A stretch of DNA of 45,918 nucleotides from Candidatus Thalassarchaeum sp. (GTDB lineage: Archaea; Thermoplasmatota; Poseidoniia; Poseidoniales; Thalassarchaeaceae). The number at the start of each line of letters is the position of its first letter. Position 1 is the stretch's first letter. The notes beneath the pieces are model-generated. The model was given only the letters and a program-made list of their open reading frames with translations, did no database searches and was not told the origin of the DNA. This document shows positions 33,549 to 41,600 of the stretch, one piece after another. The translations under genes were made by a program, and so were the position numbers. Location: contig JAKURM010000008.1 in NCBI GenBank assembly GCA_022449945.1, positions 1 through 45,918 on the forward strand, read 5' to 3'.

Positions 33549-34634
33549 ATGGCAACTGGTAGTTTGGAGTTCTATGCTTCGTTCGTTCGCAAAGTAGACG
33601 GGCCGTGCTCCATTATCTGCATTGAAGAAGATGTCATGGTTGCTGGTTCTCGGAACGGGGAACTGTCGACTTGGGAAATTAGCAGCGGATCGAAGAAATG
33701 GAGTCTTGAGTTCGATGGGCATTGCTCAAGTGCAGACATCAATGATGGGTTGGTCTTCCTTTCGGAGTCCGATAATCTACATTGCATAGAAATCGAGTAC
33801 GGGGAGTTACTTTGGAGCAGTGAGCTGGAGGGTTCCTGCGATTTGGTCAAATTCTCCAATGAAGGGATATGGGTAACCTCTTCCGTCTACAGCCTAGAGA
33901 TACAGGACTACTATGATAGTGCAGTATGGCTATTTGACTATCAAGGTGGTCTAATGGAAAAATGGTCAATTGAGGGGAGGGCTTGGTCATTGGATTCTGT
34001 ATCTCAGGCTGCCATAATCGGGCTCAGCAGACCAAAATGCGGCTATTGCACCGTTACTCGGGAGGAGGGCGTTAAGTACCATTCTCTAGACATCTCAAGT
34101 CCAGTAACTGTAGGAATGTCGAGTCATAAAGGGGCTCTTCTGGGCCACAGCGATGGTAGCATGAGTCATGTTACAATGGATGGATCTTATTCGACGAGCA
34201 TTGGGGAGGGATCAGTTTCCGCATTGAGCATGCATGAAGACTGGGTAATTGGGATGGATTCTGGAGAACTGGTATCCGGCGACAATATGGGTTCATGGAA
34301 AGTAGAATTAGGAGGAATTGTTGACTTGGTGAAATTGGGCCCTTCTCCCGATGGGGGGTCATGTGTGTGGGCTTCATCTTGGTCCGATTCATGCAAATTA
34401 TCTCTTCTCGAAACCCATAGTGGTCTGGAAAAAATGAAGATTCTTCATGGCGATAGAGTATCTGTGGGTTCTTCGGTGCCAGGAATAATTGCTCTCGGTG
34501 ATAATTGTGGTCGAGTTTTTCTCCTGGAAGACGAGGTTATTGGCCGAAGGAGAAATCAAGTTGATAGAAATTTGGACGATGATAAAAAGAGTGAACTGCT
34601 AAGAAGAAAGATTCGCGAGCTCAGGATGAAGTGA
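33549..34634 (+). CDS. Beta-propeller (WD/PQQ-like repeat) protein
   Basis: A 361-residue predicted cytoplasmic beta-propeller. Repeats of about 40 residues can be seen: IICIEEDVMVAGSRNGELSTWEISSGSKKW, INDGLVFLSESDNLHCIEIEYGELLW, GIWVTSS...AVWLFDYQGG, KGALLGHSDGSMSHVTMDGS, SMHEDWVIGMDSGELVSGDNMGSW and SVPGIIALGDNCGRVFLLEDE. Each has the GxV-x-x-G-x-x-G-x-L/V-x-x-W pattern of WD40/PQQ blades. The C-terminus is a charged helix (RNLDDDKKSELLRRKIRELRMK) that may bind a partner. There is no signal peptide and no membrane helix. The function is unknown; such propellers usually act as scaffolds. It starts 40 bp after the M32 gene and is followed by the purine-rich non-coding locus. Confidence 0.75.
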   Translation: MATGSLEFYASFVRKVDGPCSIICIEEDVMVAGSRNGELSTWEISSGSKKWSLEFDGHCSSADINDGLVFLSESDNLHCIEIEYGELLWSSELEGSCDLVKFSNEGIWVTSSVYSLEIQDYYDSAVWLFDYQGGLMEKWSIEGRAWSLDSVSQAAIIGLSRPKCGYCTVTREEGVKYHSLDISSPVTVGMSSHKGALLGHSDGSMSHVTMDGSYSTSIGEGSVSALSMHEDWVIGMDSGELVSGDNMGSWKVELGGIVDLVKLGPSPDGGSCVWASSWSDSCKLSLLETHSGLEKMKILHGDRVSVGSSVPGIIALGDNCGRVFLLEDEVIGRRRNQVDRNLDDDKKSELLRRKIRELRMK

Positions 34635-34694
34635 TTTGCAGTGGAAATTTACTATTTTGGACCCCTTTTTCCAGTGGACTGCGCCTTATTTCGG

Positions 34695-34707
34695 GAAAGG
34701 TTTATGA
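34695..34707 (+). promoter_or_regulatory. Predicted BRE/TATA box for the purine-rich RNA
   Basis: GAAAGG followed directly by TTTATGA reads as an archaeal BRE plus TATA box. It is the most AT-rich element before a GC/purine-rich stretch, and would place a start of transcription near 34730, just before the first stable hairpin. There is no open reading frame of quality downstream on this strand, so the box most likely drives a non-coding RNA. Confidence 0.45.
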
Positions 34708-34891
34708 GCCGGTCACGACCCTGTGTTCTTTGCCGCTCCGGGGGAGTGGTGTGAGGGCGCTTCGGCGCGACTCGCGGGCCACATAACCGAGCCCCAAAGC
34801 TGGGGCGGTAGAACCGAGATTCGAAAGGAGATCGGGGAAAGGCTGGAACGTCTGTGGACGGGAAGGCAGCGGCGACGAAATCGGAGGAACT

Positions 34892-34908
34892 GGACGCAAG
34901 GAAGGGGA
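34892..34908 (+). repeat. 17-nt direct repeat, copy 1
   Basis: GGACGCAAGGAAGGGGA occurs here and again at 35000-35016, exactly 108 bp apart. The flanks are also related (GAACTGGACG against GAACCGGACG), so the two copies look like repeated modules inside the candidate RNA. Confidence 0.75.
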
Positions 34909-34999
34909 GAGCGAGAAAGAAGCTGCAGAGATACACGCGCGTAGGGGGAAGAGAATGAACCTGGGTCGCGGAAAAGTGGGAAACGAAGTGGAGAGAACC

Positions 35000-35016
35000 G
35001 GACGCAAGGAAGGGGA
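35000..35016 (+). repeat. 17-nt direct repeat, copy 2
   Basis: Second exact copy of GGACGCAAGGAAGGGGA (first at 34892-34908), preceded by GAACC and followed by AGGAAACCGAGG. Only two copies are seen in the window. Confidence 0.75.
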
Positions 35017-35248
35017 AGGAAACCGAGGGAAACACTTGGGCAACAAGGGCGGGGAGACCCGTGGAGGAGCTCGTATCGAATCGTGGAAGGAGAATACCGA
35101 GAGGTAGGAACGGAAGCGGAGACGGCAAAAGAGAGAGAGATCGTTCAAGAGTCGGAAAATGACAAAGGGAGAGCACGAAGTCCCGGAGTCTTCTACCCGG
35201 GGAAACTCGGGCCTTCGGGCCCGAGGGACACCCGGACCCTGCGGAGTT

Positions 35249-35288
35249 AACAGGGGGGGATGCTCCCCCATGTGCAGAACCCCCTGTT
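35249..35288. terminator. Strong inverted repeat between the RNA locus and fumC
   Basis: AACAGGGGG (35249-35257) pairs perfectly with CCCCCTGTT (35280-35288). A competing hairpin GGGGGA/TCCCCC (35255-35269) lies inside. It sits between two convergent transcription units (the purine-rich RNA and the fumarase). A processing or 3'-end-protecting role is possible. Archaea terminate mainly at T-runs, and T-rich stretches follow on the plus strand (35310-35345). The terminator label is tentative. Confidence 0.35.
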
Positions 35289-35350
35289 GCTCCCACCTGT
35301 TTACTTCGGCCCTTATTTCCTTCAATGCCTTAGCAGAGCCTTTTCCTTGT

Positions 35351-36952
35351 TCAAGAACTGGGCCCTATCATGTTCTCAGGCCTGACCCATTCATCGAATT
35401 GCTCGTCAGTGAGCATCTCCATCTGAATCGCGCTCTGCCTAAGAGTCAGGCCTTTCTCATGGGCGTTCTTCGCTATCTTGGCTGCATTGTCATAACCTAT
35501 GTGTGGGTTTAGAGCTGTGACTAGCATTAGCGAATTCTCAAGGTGTTCAGATATATTTTCCTTATTGGCCTCCAAGCCCGAAACGCACTTCTCTGAGAAC
35601 GAGATGCAAGTATCAGAAATCAGTCTGATGCTGTGTAGGAAGTTGTGAATCATCAGCGGTTTGAACACATTCAGTTCGAAGTTCCCTTGGCTGCCACCAA
35701 TGGAAATCGCCGTATGGTTCCCAATTACCTGGCAGCAAACCATTGTCATTGCTTCAGACTGAGTTGGATTTACCTTGCCTGGCATGATGCTGGAACCTGG
35801 CTCGTTTGCAGGTAGAGCCAGTTCTCCAAAACCGCATCGGGGACCTGATCCTAGCCATCTGATGTCATTGGCTATCTTCATCAGTGAGACTGCGAGAGTG
35901 TTGAGTGCGCCAGATGCAGAAACGATTGCATCGTGAGCAGCCAATTGTGCAAACTTGTTCTCTGCACTTTCAAATGGAAGGTCGGTCTTTTCTGCGATTT
36001 TCTCTGCGACCAAATTTGCGAACTCAGGGTGCGTATTCAGGCCTGTTCCCACAGCAGTACCTCCCAGGGCCAGTTCGAATAGGTCCACCAGAGAGGACTG
36101 GATTCTAATCAAGTCTGCATCAAGCATTGAGACATATGCTCCGAATTCCTGATCCAGTGTTAGTGGAACTGCATCCATCAGATGTGTTCGCCCAATCTTG
36201 ACTATGCCAGAGAACTCTTCTGACTTTGCAGATAGTTGTGAACGTAATTTAGCGATTGCTGGAATTAGTCTGTGTTGAACTTCCTCTGCGGCAGCGATGT
36301 GCATTGCAGTAGGGAATGTATCGTTGCTGGATTGAGCCCTGTTCACATGGTCATTCGGGTGAATTGGCGTCTTGCTGCCCAGTTTTCCCCCCGCCATCTC
36401 AATTGCCCGATTGGCAATGACCTCGTTGGCATTCATATTCGTCTGTGTCCCAGAACCAGTCTGCCAAATCCTGAGGGGGAAATGTTCGTCCAGAGAACCC
36501 GAAATAACCTCATTGCAAGCCTCGGATATCAAATTCCCAATCTCCTCATCGAGTCCCCCGAGTTCCACGTTAGTCTCGGCTGCAGCTTGCTTCAGAACCC
36601 CAAAAGCACGGATTACCGACCTGGGCATCCTGTCTTCGCCAATGTCGAAGTTGACCAGGGACCTGGCCGTCTGTGCGCCAAAGTACCTATCGGCAGGGAC
36701 CTCTATCTCCCCCATGGTGTCCTTCTCAATCCTGAATTTTCCTTTCGATGTCTTCGGTTTCCTAGGTTCGCTCGGGACAGAGTCAGTCCGTGGAGGCTCG
36801 CTACCTGAAAGCGAGCTTTCAATCATCCTCGAGATGGTTGCAGACCTTCCGCTCTGTCTTCCCTTTCCAACTCTGGCGTCCAACCTCTTGGCCAGATTCT
36901 CTGGTATGCTGACTGTGATTATCCTTCGATCGCCCGCACGGTGCTTTGCCAT
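35351..36952 (-). CDS. fumC: Class II fumarase fused to an N-terminal ribbon-helix-helix domain
   Basis: Fumarate hydratase (fumarate to malate, TCA cycle), with an unusual N-terminus. Residues 73-533 are a complete class II fumarase: [83 protein letters not shown] and the signature [16 protein letters not shown]. Residues 9-48 ([21 protein letters not shown] ... [14 protein letters not shown]) match a CopG-type ribbon-helix-helix: a beta strand and two helices that bind DNA as a dimer. A proline/lysine linker (49-72) joins the two. No Met, GTG or TTG codon lies just before FRIEKD, so the fumarase cannot easily be made alone. A perfect palindrome sits directly upstream of the ATG, suggesting autoregulation (inference). 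Confidence 0.92.
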   Translation of the reverse strand: MAKHRAGDRRIITVSIPENLAKRLDARVGKGRQSGRSATISRMIESSLSGSEPPRTDSVPSEPRKPKTSKGKFRIEKDTMGEIEVPADRYFGAQTARSLVNFDIGEDRMPRSVIRAFGVLKQAAAETNVELGGLDEEIGNLISEACNEVISGSLDEHFPLRIWQTGSGTQTNMNANEVIANRAIEMAGGKLGSKTPIHPNDHVNRAQSSNDTFPTAMHIAAAEEVQHRLIPAIAKLRSQLSAKSEEFSGIVKIGRTHLMDAVPLTLDQEFGAYVSMLDADLIRIQSSLVDLFELALGGTAVGTGLNTHPEFANLVAEKIAEKTDLPFESAENKFAQLAAHDAIVSASGALNTLAVSLMKIANDIRWLGSGPRCGFGELALPANEPGSSIMPGKVNPTQSEAMTMVCCQVIGNHTAISIGGSQGNFELNVFKPLMIHNFLHSIRLISDTCISFSEKCVSGLEANKENISEHLENSLMLVTALNPHIGYDNAAKIAKNAHEKGLTLRQSAIQMEMLTDEQFDEWVRPENMIGPSS

Positions 36953-36960
36953 GAAATTTC

Positions 36961-36983
36961 TATTTATTAGTTATTAATAAATA
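36961..36983. promoter_or_regulatory. Perfect 9-5-9 palindrome at the fumC promoter, candidate operator
   Basis: TATTTATTA (36961-36969), spacer GTTAT, then TAATAAATA (36975-36983), an exact inverted repeat. It starts 9 bp upstream of the ATG of the RHH-fumarase and overlaps the only TATA-like sequence in the 46-bp gap after the cyclophilin gene. A dimeric RHH protein bound here would block transcription initiation. Such AT-rich symmetry could also arise by chance in an AT-rich promoter. Confidence 0.55.
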
Positions 36984-36998
36984 TTATTGATTCGAGTC

Positions 36999-37481
36999 TC
37001 ATGCCCTCTCTACCTTGATTATCTTCTGCGGAGACTGGGGCCTGTCCCCTGGTAATGTTGTTGTCGATTCAATAACCCTAACTACGTCCATTCCCTTTGC
37101 TACCTCCCCAAATACCGCATGGTTTCCATCAAGCCACGGAGTTGGGACCGTCGTCAGGAAAAACTGCGATCCTCCAGTATTCCTTCCTGCATTTGCCATG
37201 GAAAATATTCCTGGCTTATCATGCCTCTTTGCAAGTGCCGATTGTTCACAATCTATCCTCCATCCTGGACCTCCAGTACCTGCCCTGCCGTTGTTCGGAT
37301 CGCTCGAATGAGGGCAGCCCCCTTGGATCATGAAGTCCTTGATGACCCTATGGAAATGCAGTCCATCATAGAATCCATCATCCACTAATTTGAGGAAATT
37401 TCCGGTAGTATCCGGGCACTCGTCCGTATAGAGTTCAATGTCGATTTCTCCTGCGCTCGTTGTCATCCTAACATATGTCAT
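36999..37481 (-). CDS. Cyclophilin-type peptidyl-prolyl cis-trans isomerase
   Basis: A 160-residue single-domain cyclophilin that speeds proline isomerisation during protein folding. Family blocks: ECPDTTGNFLKLVDDGFYDGLHFHRVIKDFMIQGGCP (catalytic R in FHRVI and the F-M-x-QGG motif), GRAGTGGPGWRIDCE, PGIFSMANAGRNTGGSQFFLTTVPTPWLDGNHAVFGEV (Q of SQFF and the W in PWLDG) and the C-terminal IIKVE strand. There is no signal peptide, so it is cytoplasmic. ATGs at 37481 and 37466 are both possible. It lies 46 bp after the CsaA-like gene and 46 bp before fumC on the same strand. Confidence 0.94.
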   Translation of the reverse strand: MTYVRMTTSAGEIDIELYTDECPDTTGNFLKLVDDGFYDGLHFHRVIKDFMIQGGCPHSSDPNNGRAGTGGPGWRIDCEQSALAKRHDKPGIFSMANAGRNTGGSQFFLTTVPTPWLDGNHAVFGEVAKGMDVVRVIESTTTLPGDRPQSPQKIIKVERA

Positions 37482-37527
37482 GAGTCAAAGCCGGAGTTCC
37501 AAGTTCAATATGGTATGCTTGTATCAG

Positions 37528-37926
37528 TTACGCAACCGTAGAACCAGGTAAAATTCCCTCTGGAAGCTCGAGCAGTCTCACCGTTCCATCTGGATCGAGA
37601 GATCCCAGAACTAGGAACTGGGAGACAAAACCCGTAGGAAGCGTCTTCTCTCCCAAATTGATGGCTGCCACCACCGATCTTCCGATTAGCTGTGCCCTAG
37701 AATAGTTGGTAATCTGGGCTGAGCTCCATAGCTTTCCAACCACAGGGCCGAAGTCGGCCCTGATCTTGTATGACGGCTTTCTCATCTCTGGGAATTCCTG
37801 GACGTCGTCTATAACGCCCGCCCGCATGTCCACGGAGAAGAACTCCCCTATTCCGATGTACTCTTTCCTCTCGAGCTTGGATGGATGGTATTGCAGGTTA
37901 TCCGGGTCAATCTCGTGCTGCCCCAT
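37528..37926 (-). CDS. CsaA-like tRNA-binding domain protein
   Basis: A 132-residue protein consisting of one OB-fold tRNA-binding domain of the CsaA/MetRS C-terminal (EMAP/Arc1p) type. Diagnostic segments are FFSVDMRAGVIDDVQEFPEMRKPSYKIRADFGPVVG, KLWSSAQITNYSRAQLIGRSVVAAINLGEK and QFLVLGSLDPDGTVRLLELPEGILPGSTV. The opening FFSVDMRAG and the SSAQIT motif are typical of CsaA, a dimeric protein reported to bind tRNA-like structures and to have export-related chaperone activity in Bacillus. About 28 extra N-terminal residues precede the domain. It starts 4 bp after pyrE on the same strand and so is probably translationally coupled with it. Confidence 0.88.
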   Translation of the reverse strand: MGQHEIDPDNLQYHPSKLERKEYIGIGEFFSVDMRAGVIDDVQEFPEMRKPSYKIRADFGPVVGKLWSSAQITNYSRAQLIGRSVVAAINLGEKTLPTGFVSQFLVLGSLDPDGTVRLLELPEGILPGSTVA

Positions 37927-37930
37927 TCAT

Positions 37931-38512
37931 TCATCCCACAATGTCAGACTTTACAGTTAATGGAAGCAGTAGTATTCCAGCCTCTTGGAATGCCTCGGCT
38001 CCGCCTTCCTCACGATCTAGGATGGTGATACACGCAACTAACTCGCATCCTATTTCGATTAGTCTTCTGGCGGCCTTAAGGGCAGACCCACCTGTAGTGG
38101 TTACATCCTCAAGGAGGACGACTCTGTCGCCCCTTTGCAAGCTTGAGCCCTCAATACCTGGAGGGTTTCCTGTCTTCCTACCACCCCTTCCCTTGGGTTC
38201 CTTCCTAGCAATGAAGCCTCTGAGTAATGATCCCTTGCCGGCCTTGGCTATGGCAATTCCAGTTAGAGGAACGGCTCCTAGTTCCAATCCCCCAACAGCA
38301 TCCGCCCCCCCAATCCCTTCTATCGTGTCGTGAATCATGACCCCAAGAAGATGGGCACACTCTGGATCCATCATCACTGGCTTCATGTCAAAGAAGTGGT
38401 TGCTCTCCCTCCCACTCGCCAGAGTGAAGGTTTCCTCGGAGTACAGATATGCCAATTCCCTAATCCTCTCAACGAGCCTTTCTCTCGCATCATCCACTGA
38501 AGTCGCCGTCAT
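37931..38512 (-). CDS. pyrE: Orotate phosphoribosyltransferase
   Basis: Joins orotate to PRPP to make orotidine 5'-phosphate in pyrimidine synthesis. The 193-residue type I phosphoribosyltransferase has YSEETFTLASGRESNHFFDMKPVMMDP (the orotate-binding ASGR-S-x-FD motif), VGGLELGAVPLTGIAIAK, the FIARKEPKGRG flexible catalytic loop, and the PRPP motif VVLLEDVTTTGGSALKAA. The ATG at 38512 fits the family start. It diverges from the polymerase gene across 129 bp and is followed 4 bp later by the CsaA-like gene. Confidence 0.93.
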   Translation of the reverse strand: MTATSVDDARERLVERIRELAYLYSEETFTLASGRESNHFFDMKPVMMDPECAHLLGVMIHDTIEGIGGADAVGGLELGAVPLTGIAIAKAGKGSLLRGFIARKEPKGRGGRKTGNPPGIEGSSLQRGDRVVLLEDVTTTGGSALKAARRLIEIGCELVACITILDREEGGAEAFQEAGILLLPLTVKSDIVG

Positions 38513-38641
38513 CCTACCCGTTCTGGCCTAGACGGAGTCGGATGAAGGTTGCCTACGCTGAGGGTAATTAATGCCAAGAAGTCGGTCAATGTTCTTGGAC
38601 GGTCGAGTTCGAGTGAGTCATACCGAAGGGGAGCGTGTGAG

Positions 38642-41600
38642 ATGTCAGTAGACTTAGAGAACCTTGCTATGGACTCCAAGAGGCTAGAGCAAGAGCGGGA
38701 ATCCTATCAAAATAGGCTCGATGAGGAGATAGATTCTGTCTATAGGATAGCTGCCGAAGCCAAGAAGAAAGGATTAGACTTCTCTAATGAAATAGAAATC
38801 CCAAGGGCCTCGGACCTGGCAAGCAGAACACAGAAGCTAATGGAACGTTACCTCGATCCGGACTCAGAGAATAAGGACATTCTGCCGCTAGACATTGAAG
38901 CATTGCTTCGAGACCTGCTAGATTCTCATGATAGGGAGGCAGCAGCGATAATGATTTCCCGTTCCGTGACCAAGCAGATGTTCGCAAGGACTGGCGATAG
39001 GAGGAAATCTATCGATTCTGGACTAAGAGTGGGCCTAGCAGTACTAACGGAAGCAGTACTCGTGGCTCCATTGGATGGAATCGGTGACGTTCGAATCATG
39101 AATAACGCTGACGGGTCTGAGTTTCTCTCTATCGACTTCTGTGGCCCGATAAGGGCAGCGGGAGGTACCGCGCAGGCGATGGGTGTTCTCATCGGTGATA
39201 TTCTGAGAAGAGAGCTTGGAGTTGGGCGTTACAAACCGACAGTACCAGAGGTAGAGAGGGTAAAGGAAGAGTTTGGACTATATCGGATGAACCTACAGTA
39301 TAAGCCCCAGCCAGAAGAGACCGGTGTCATTGTCAACGCATGTCCAGTAATGATCAACGGTGAAGAGACCGAGAGGATGGAATGCGCTGGTTACAAAGAA
39401 GTCAGGAATGTAGTCAATGAAAATGGAACCTACAGGACTCGGGTTAGGGGAGGGGTGATGTTGGTAATTGGAGAGGGGCTATGCCTCAAGGCTCCAAAGA
39501 TTCAGACGCACACCGAGAGGTTGGATGTCCCCGGATGGGGATTCATCTCACAATTTGCTGAAAAGGGAAAGAGTACCAAGTCTGAAGACAAGTCCGACAA
39601 GAGTCGTGTGATAGCCAAAGAAGACCGTTACATGGGAGACGTGATCGCCGGAAGGCCGATATTTGGAGAGCCTAGAGAGCCGGGTGGGTTCCGCCTCAGA
39701 TATGGGAGGAGTAGAGCGACTGGTTTGGCAGCCGCTGGACTTAACCCAATTACGATGGAAGTGATGGGCGGATTCCTATCAGTTGGGACTCAGATGAAAA
39801 TCGAGGGGCCGGGAAAGGCATGCGCAGTGACACCATGTACGGAAATTGATGGTCCCACTGTTCTACTCAAGGACGGATCATTCGTTAAAATCGAGACTGC
39901 TGAGCAATGGGGGGGTTGCAGAGATGAACTGGACTGCATTTGGGACGCGGGAGAGATTCTGATTGGATTCGGAGAGTTCCTTGAGAACAACAAGAGCCTG
40001 GTCCCGTCATCATACTCAATTGACTGGTGGGCTGCAGACGTTGCAGAGTCTATTGACTCGCACGAGAAGGTAGAGTCTTTTTCGGAAATGGTGAGCATAC
40101 CCCGAAGTTCGCTTCCTCCGGGGATTCCTTTCAATGGGGCAATAGAAAGAGGAGGGGAAAGTACTCTGGAAAGGGCCTGGAGGCATAGGGATTGGATTTC
40201 CTTCCTCAAGTCACTAGAGCTGACCTGGGAACAGGTGCGCAATATCTCTGAATCCCTAGGTGCTGCAGTCCCACCACCCTGGAACTTGTGGTGGTCCGAC
40301 CTACCAGTCCAATTCGTAACGCCACTAATCGAGTCGATCCTGGAGAATGGCGTAGTGGAATCATCCGCACTGCGGATTCGAGATGTAGTTGGTGATTGGC
40401 CAAACGAAAGTGAGGGAGATTCGGGAATCGGGCCGCCCCTACTGGATGATTGTCCCGATTGGACCAGAGTAGGGGAGCATGGCCTAGTAAAGTCATCACT
40501 GATGACATTGGGGCTGGAGCACAGTCACGAAGATAGCGACATTGTGGTTCCCAAATTCTGGGAGGCCCTTTTCGAGGGCCTCGGAATTGAGGTTTCTCAT
40601 GATGGCCTTCGCTTGAGAGTTGATGCAGGCCAACATGTTTCCGAAATCGTGGAAAGAGTATCCGCTGCGAAGGAGATTGTAATTCAAGAGGGGCGAGAAT
40701 CGGGAGAATTGGACAGTGCTAAATCGAGCCTCGAAGACTACCTTGTTGAGCGTTCTCTAATGTTGGTAAGGAGGTTATCAGTACTGAGATGGGAGGACTC
40801 GGTCCCCTGTAGGGTGGGAGCCAGGATGGGGAGGCCAGAGAAGTCAGGAGCCAGGGAGATGAAGCCCCTGGTTCACTCTCTCTTCCCCATTAGAGATTAT
40901 GGGGGGCCACAGAGGCTCCTATCGGAGGCATCCTCGAAGGGTTCCATCAGAGTAGTATTGGGTCCGAGGAAATGTCAAAAATGCGGGAAGGAGTCCCCAC
41001 ATCTCTCCTGTCACAACAGACCTGATCCAAGTGTCCCAATAGAGTGTGGTGGAAAGACGACCAGCGCTGGTAGGAGAAGGGGCAATTCAAGGAGGAAAGG
41101 GGAGAGGACGGCGGTTAATCTCGCTCCAATACTGGAAGTGAAGAGGAGAGTTTTGGGGCTTGACAAGATTCCTGGAAAAATTAAAGCGGTAAAGGGACTG
41201 ATGTCTGAGGACCAGTCCCCTGAGCCCCTTGAGAAAGGGATTCTAAGAGCGAAGCACGGAGTCTCGGTTTTCAGAGATGGGACATCTAGGTTCGACATGA
41301 GCGATGTTCCGGTTTCTCACTTCAGGCCATCCGAGATAGGTACTAGTTGGAAGAGACTGGTTGAGTTGGGTTATTCCCACGATATAAGGGGTGACGCAGT
41401 GAAAAGTGATGAGCAGGTCCTCGAGCTATTTCCTCAAGACTTCATTCCATCGAGCTTGTCTGCCAAATACCTCCTAGCTACGTGCTCATTCGTTGATGAT
41501 CTGCTAGTTCGTTTCTACGATTTGGAGCCGTTCTATGGGGCCAAAGAGATTGGTGACATAGTTGGGCACGTAGCAATTGGCCTTGCACCTCACACCTCTG

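Larger units (their letters stand above)
34730..35240 (+). ncRNA. Candidate large structured purine-rich non-coding RNA, class unknown
   Basis: The 716-bp interval from 34635 to 35350 has no credible protein gene. On the plus strand it is dominated by G and A. Early in the region is a composite hairpin (34746-34782): GTGG/CCAC, GTGAG/CTCGC and GCGC/GCGC closed by a TTCG tetraloop. It is followed by GCCCCA/TGGGGC (34791-34806). Near the end is a perfect 8-bp stem CTCGGGCC/GGCCCGAG (35206-35225), again with TTCG. I looked for SRP RNA (GGAA loop plus AGCAG) and RNase P RNA (GAGGAAAGTCC, ACAGAAA) signatures and did not find them. A 17-nt repeat occurs inside. Ends are estimates. Confidence 0.5.

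Noticed and set aside
34861-34885. SRP RNA core (GGGAAGGCAGC resembling the GGAA loop and AGCAG motif)
   Set aside because: The required CC-GGAA-GG tetraloop stem and the AGCAG asymmetric loop are not present in the right arrangement.
34652-35325. Long minus-strand open frames across the purine-rich locus (about 210 residues each, two frames)
   Set aside because: Both translate to S/P/F/L/R-rich low-complexity sequence with no domain, they overlap each other, and the plus strand carries RNA hairpins and a TATA-like box. They are a composition artefact of a pyrimidine-rich strand.
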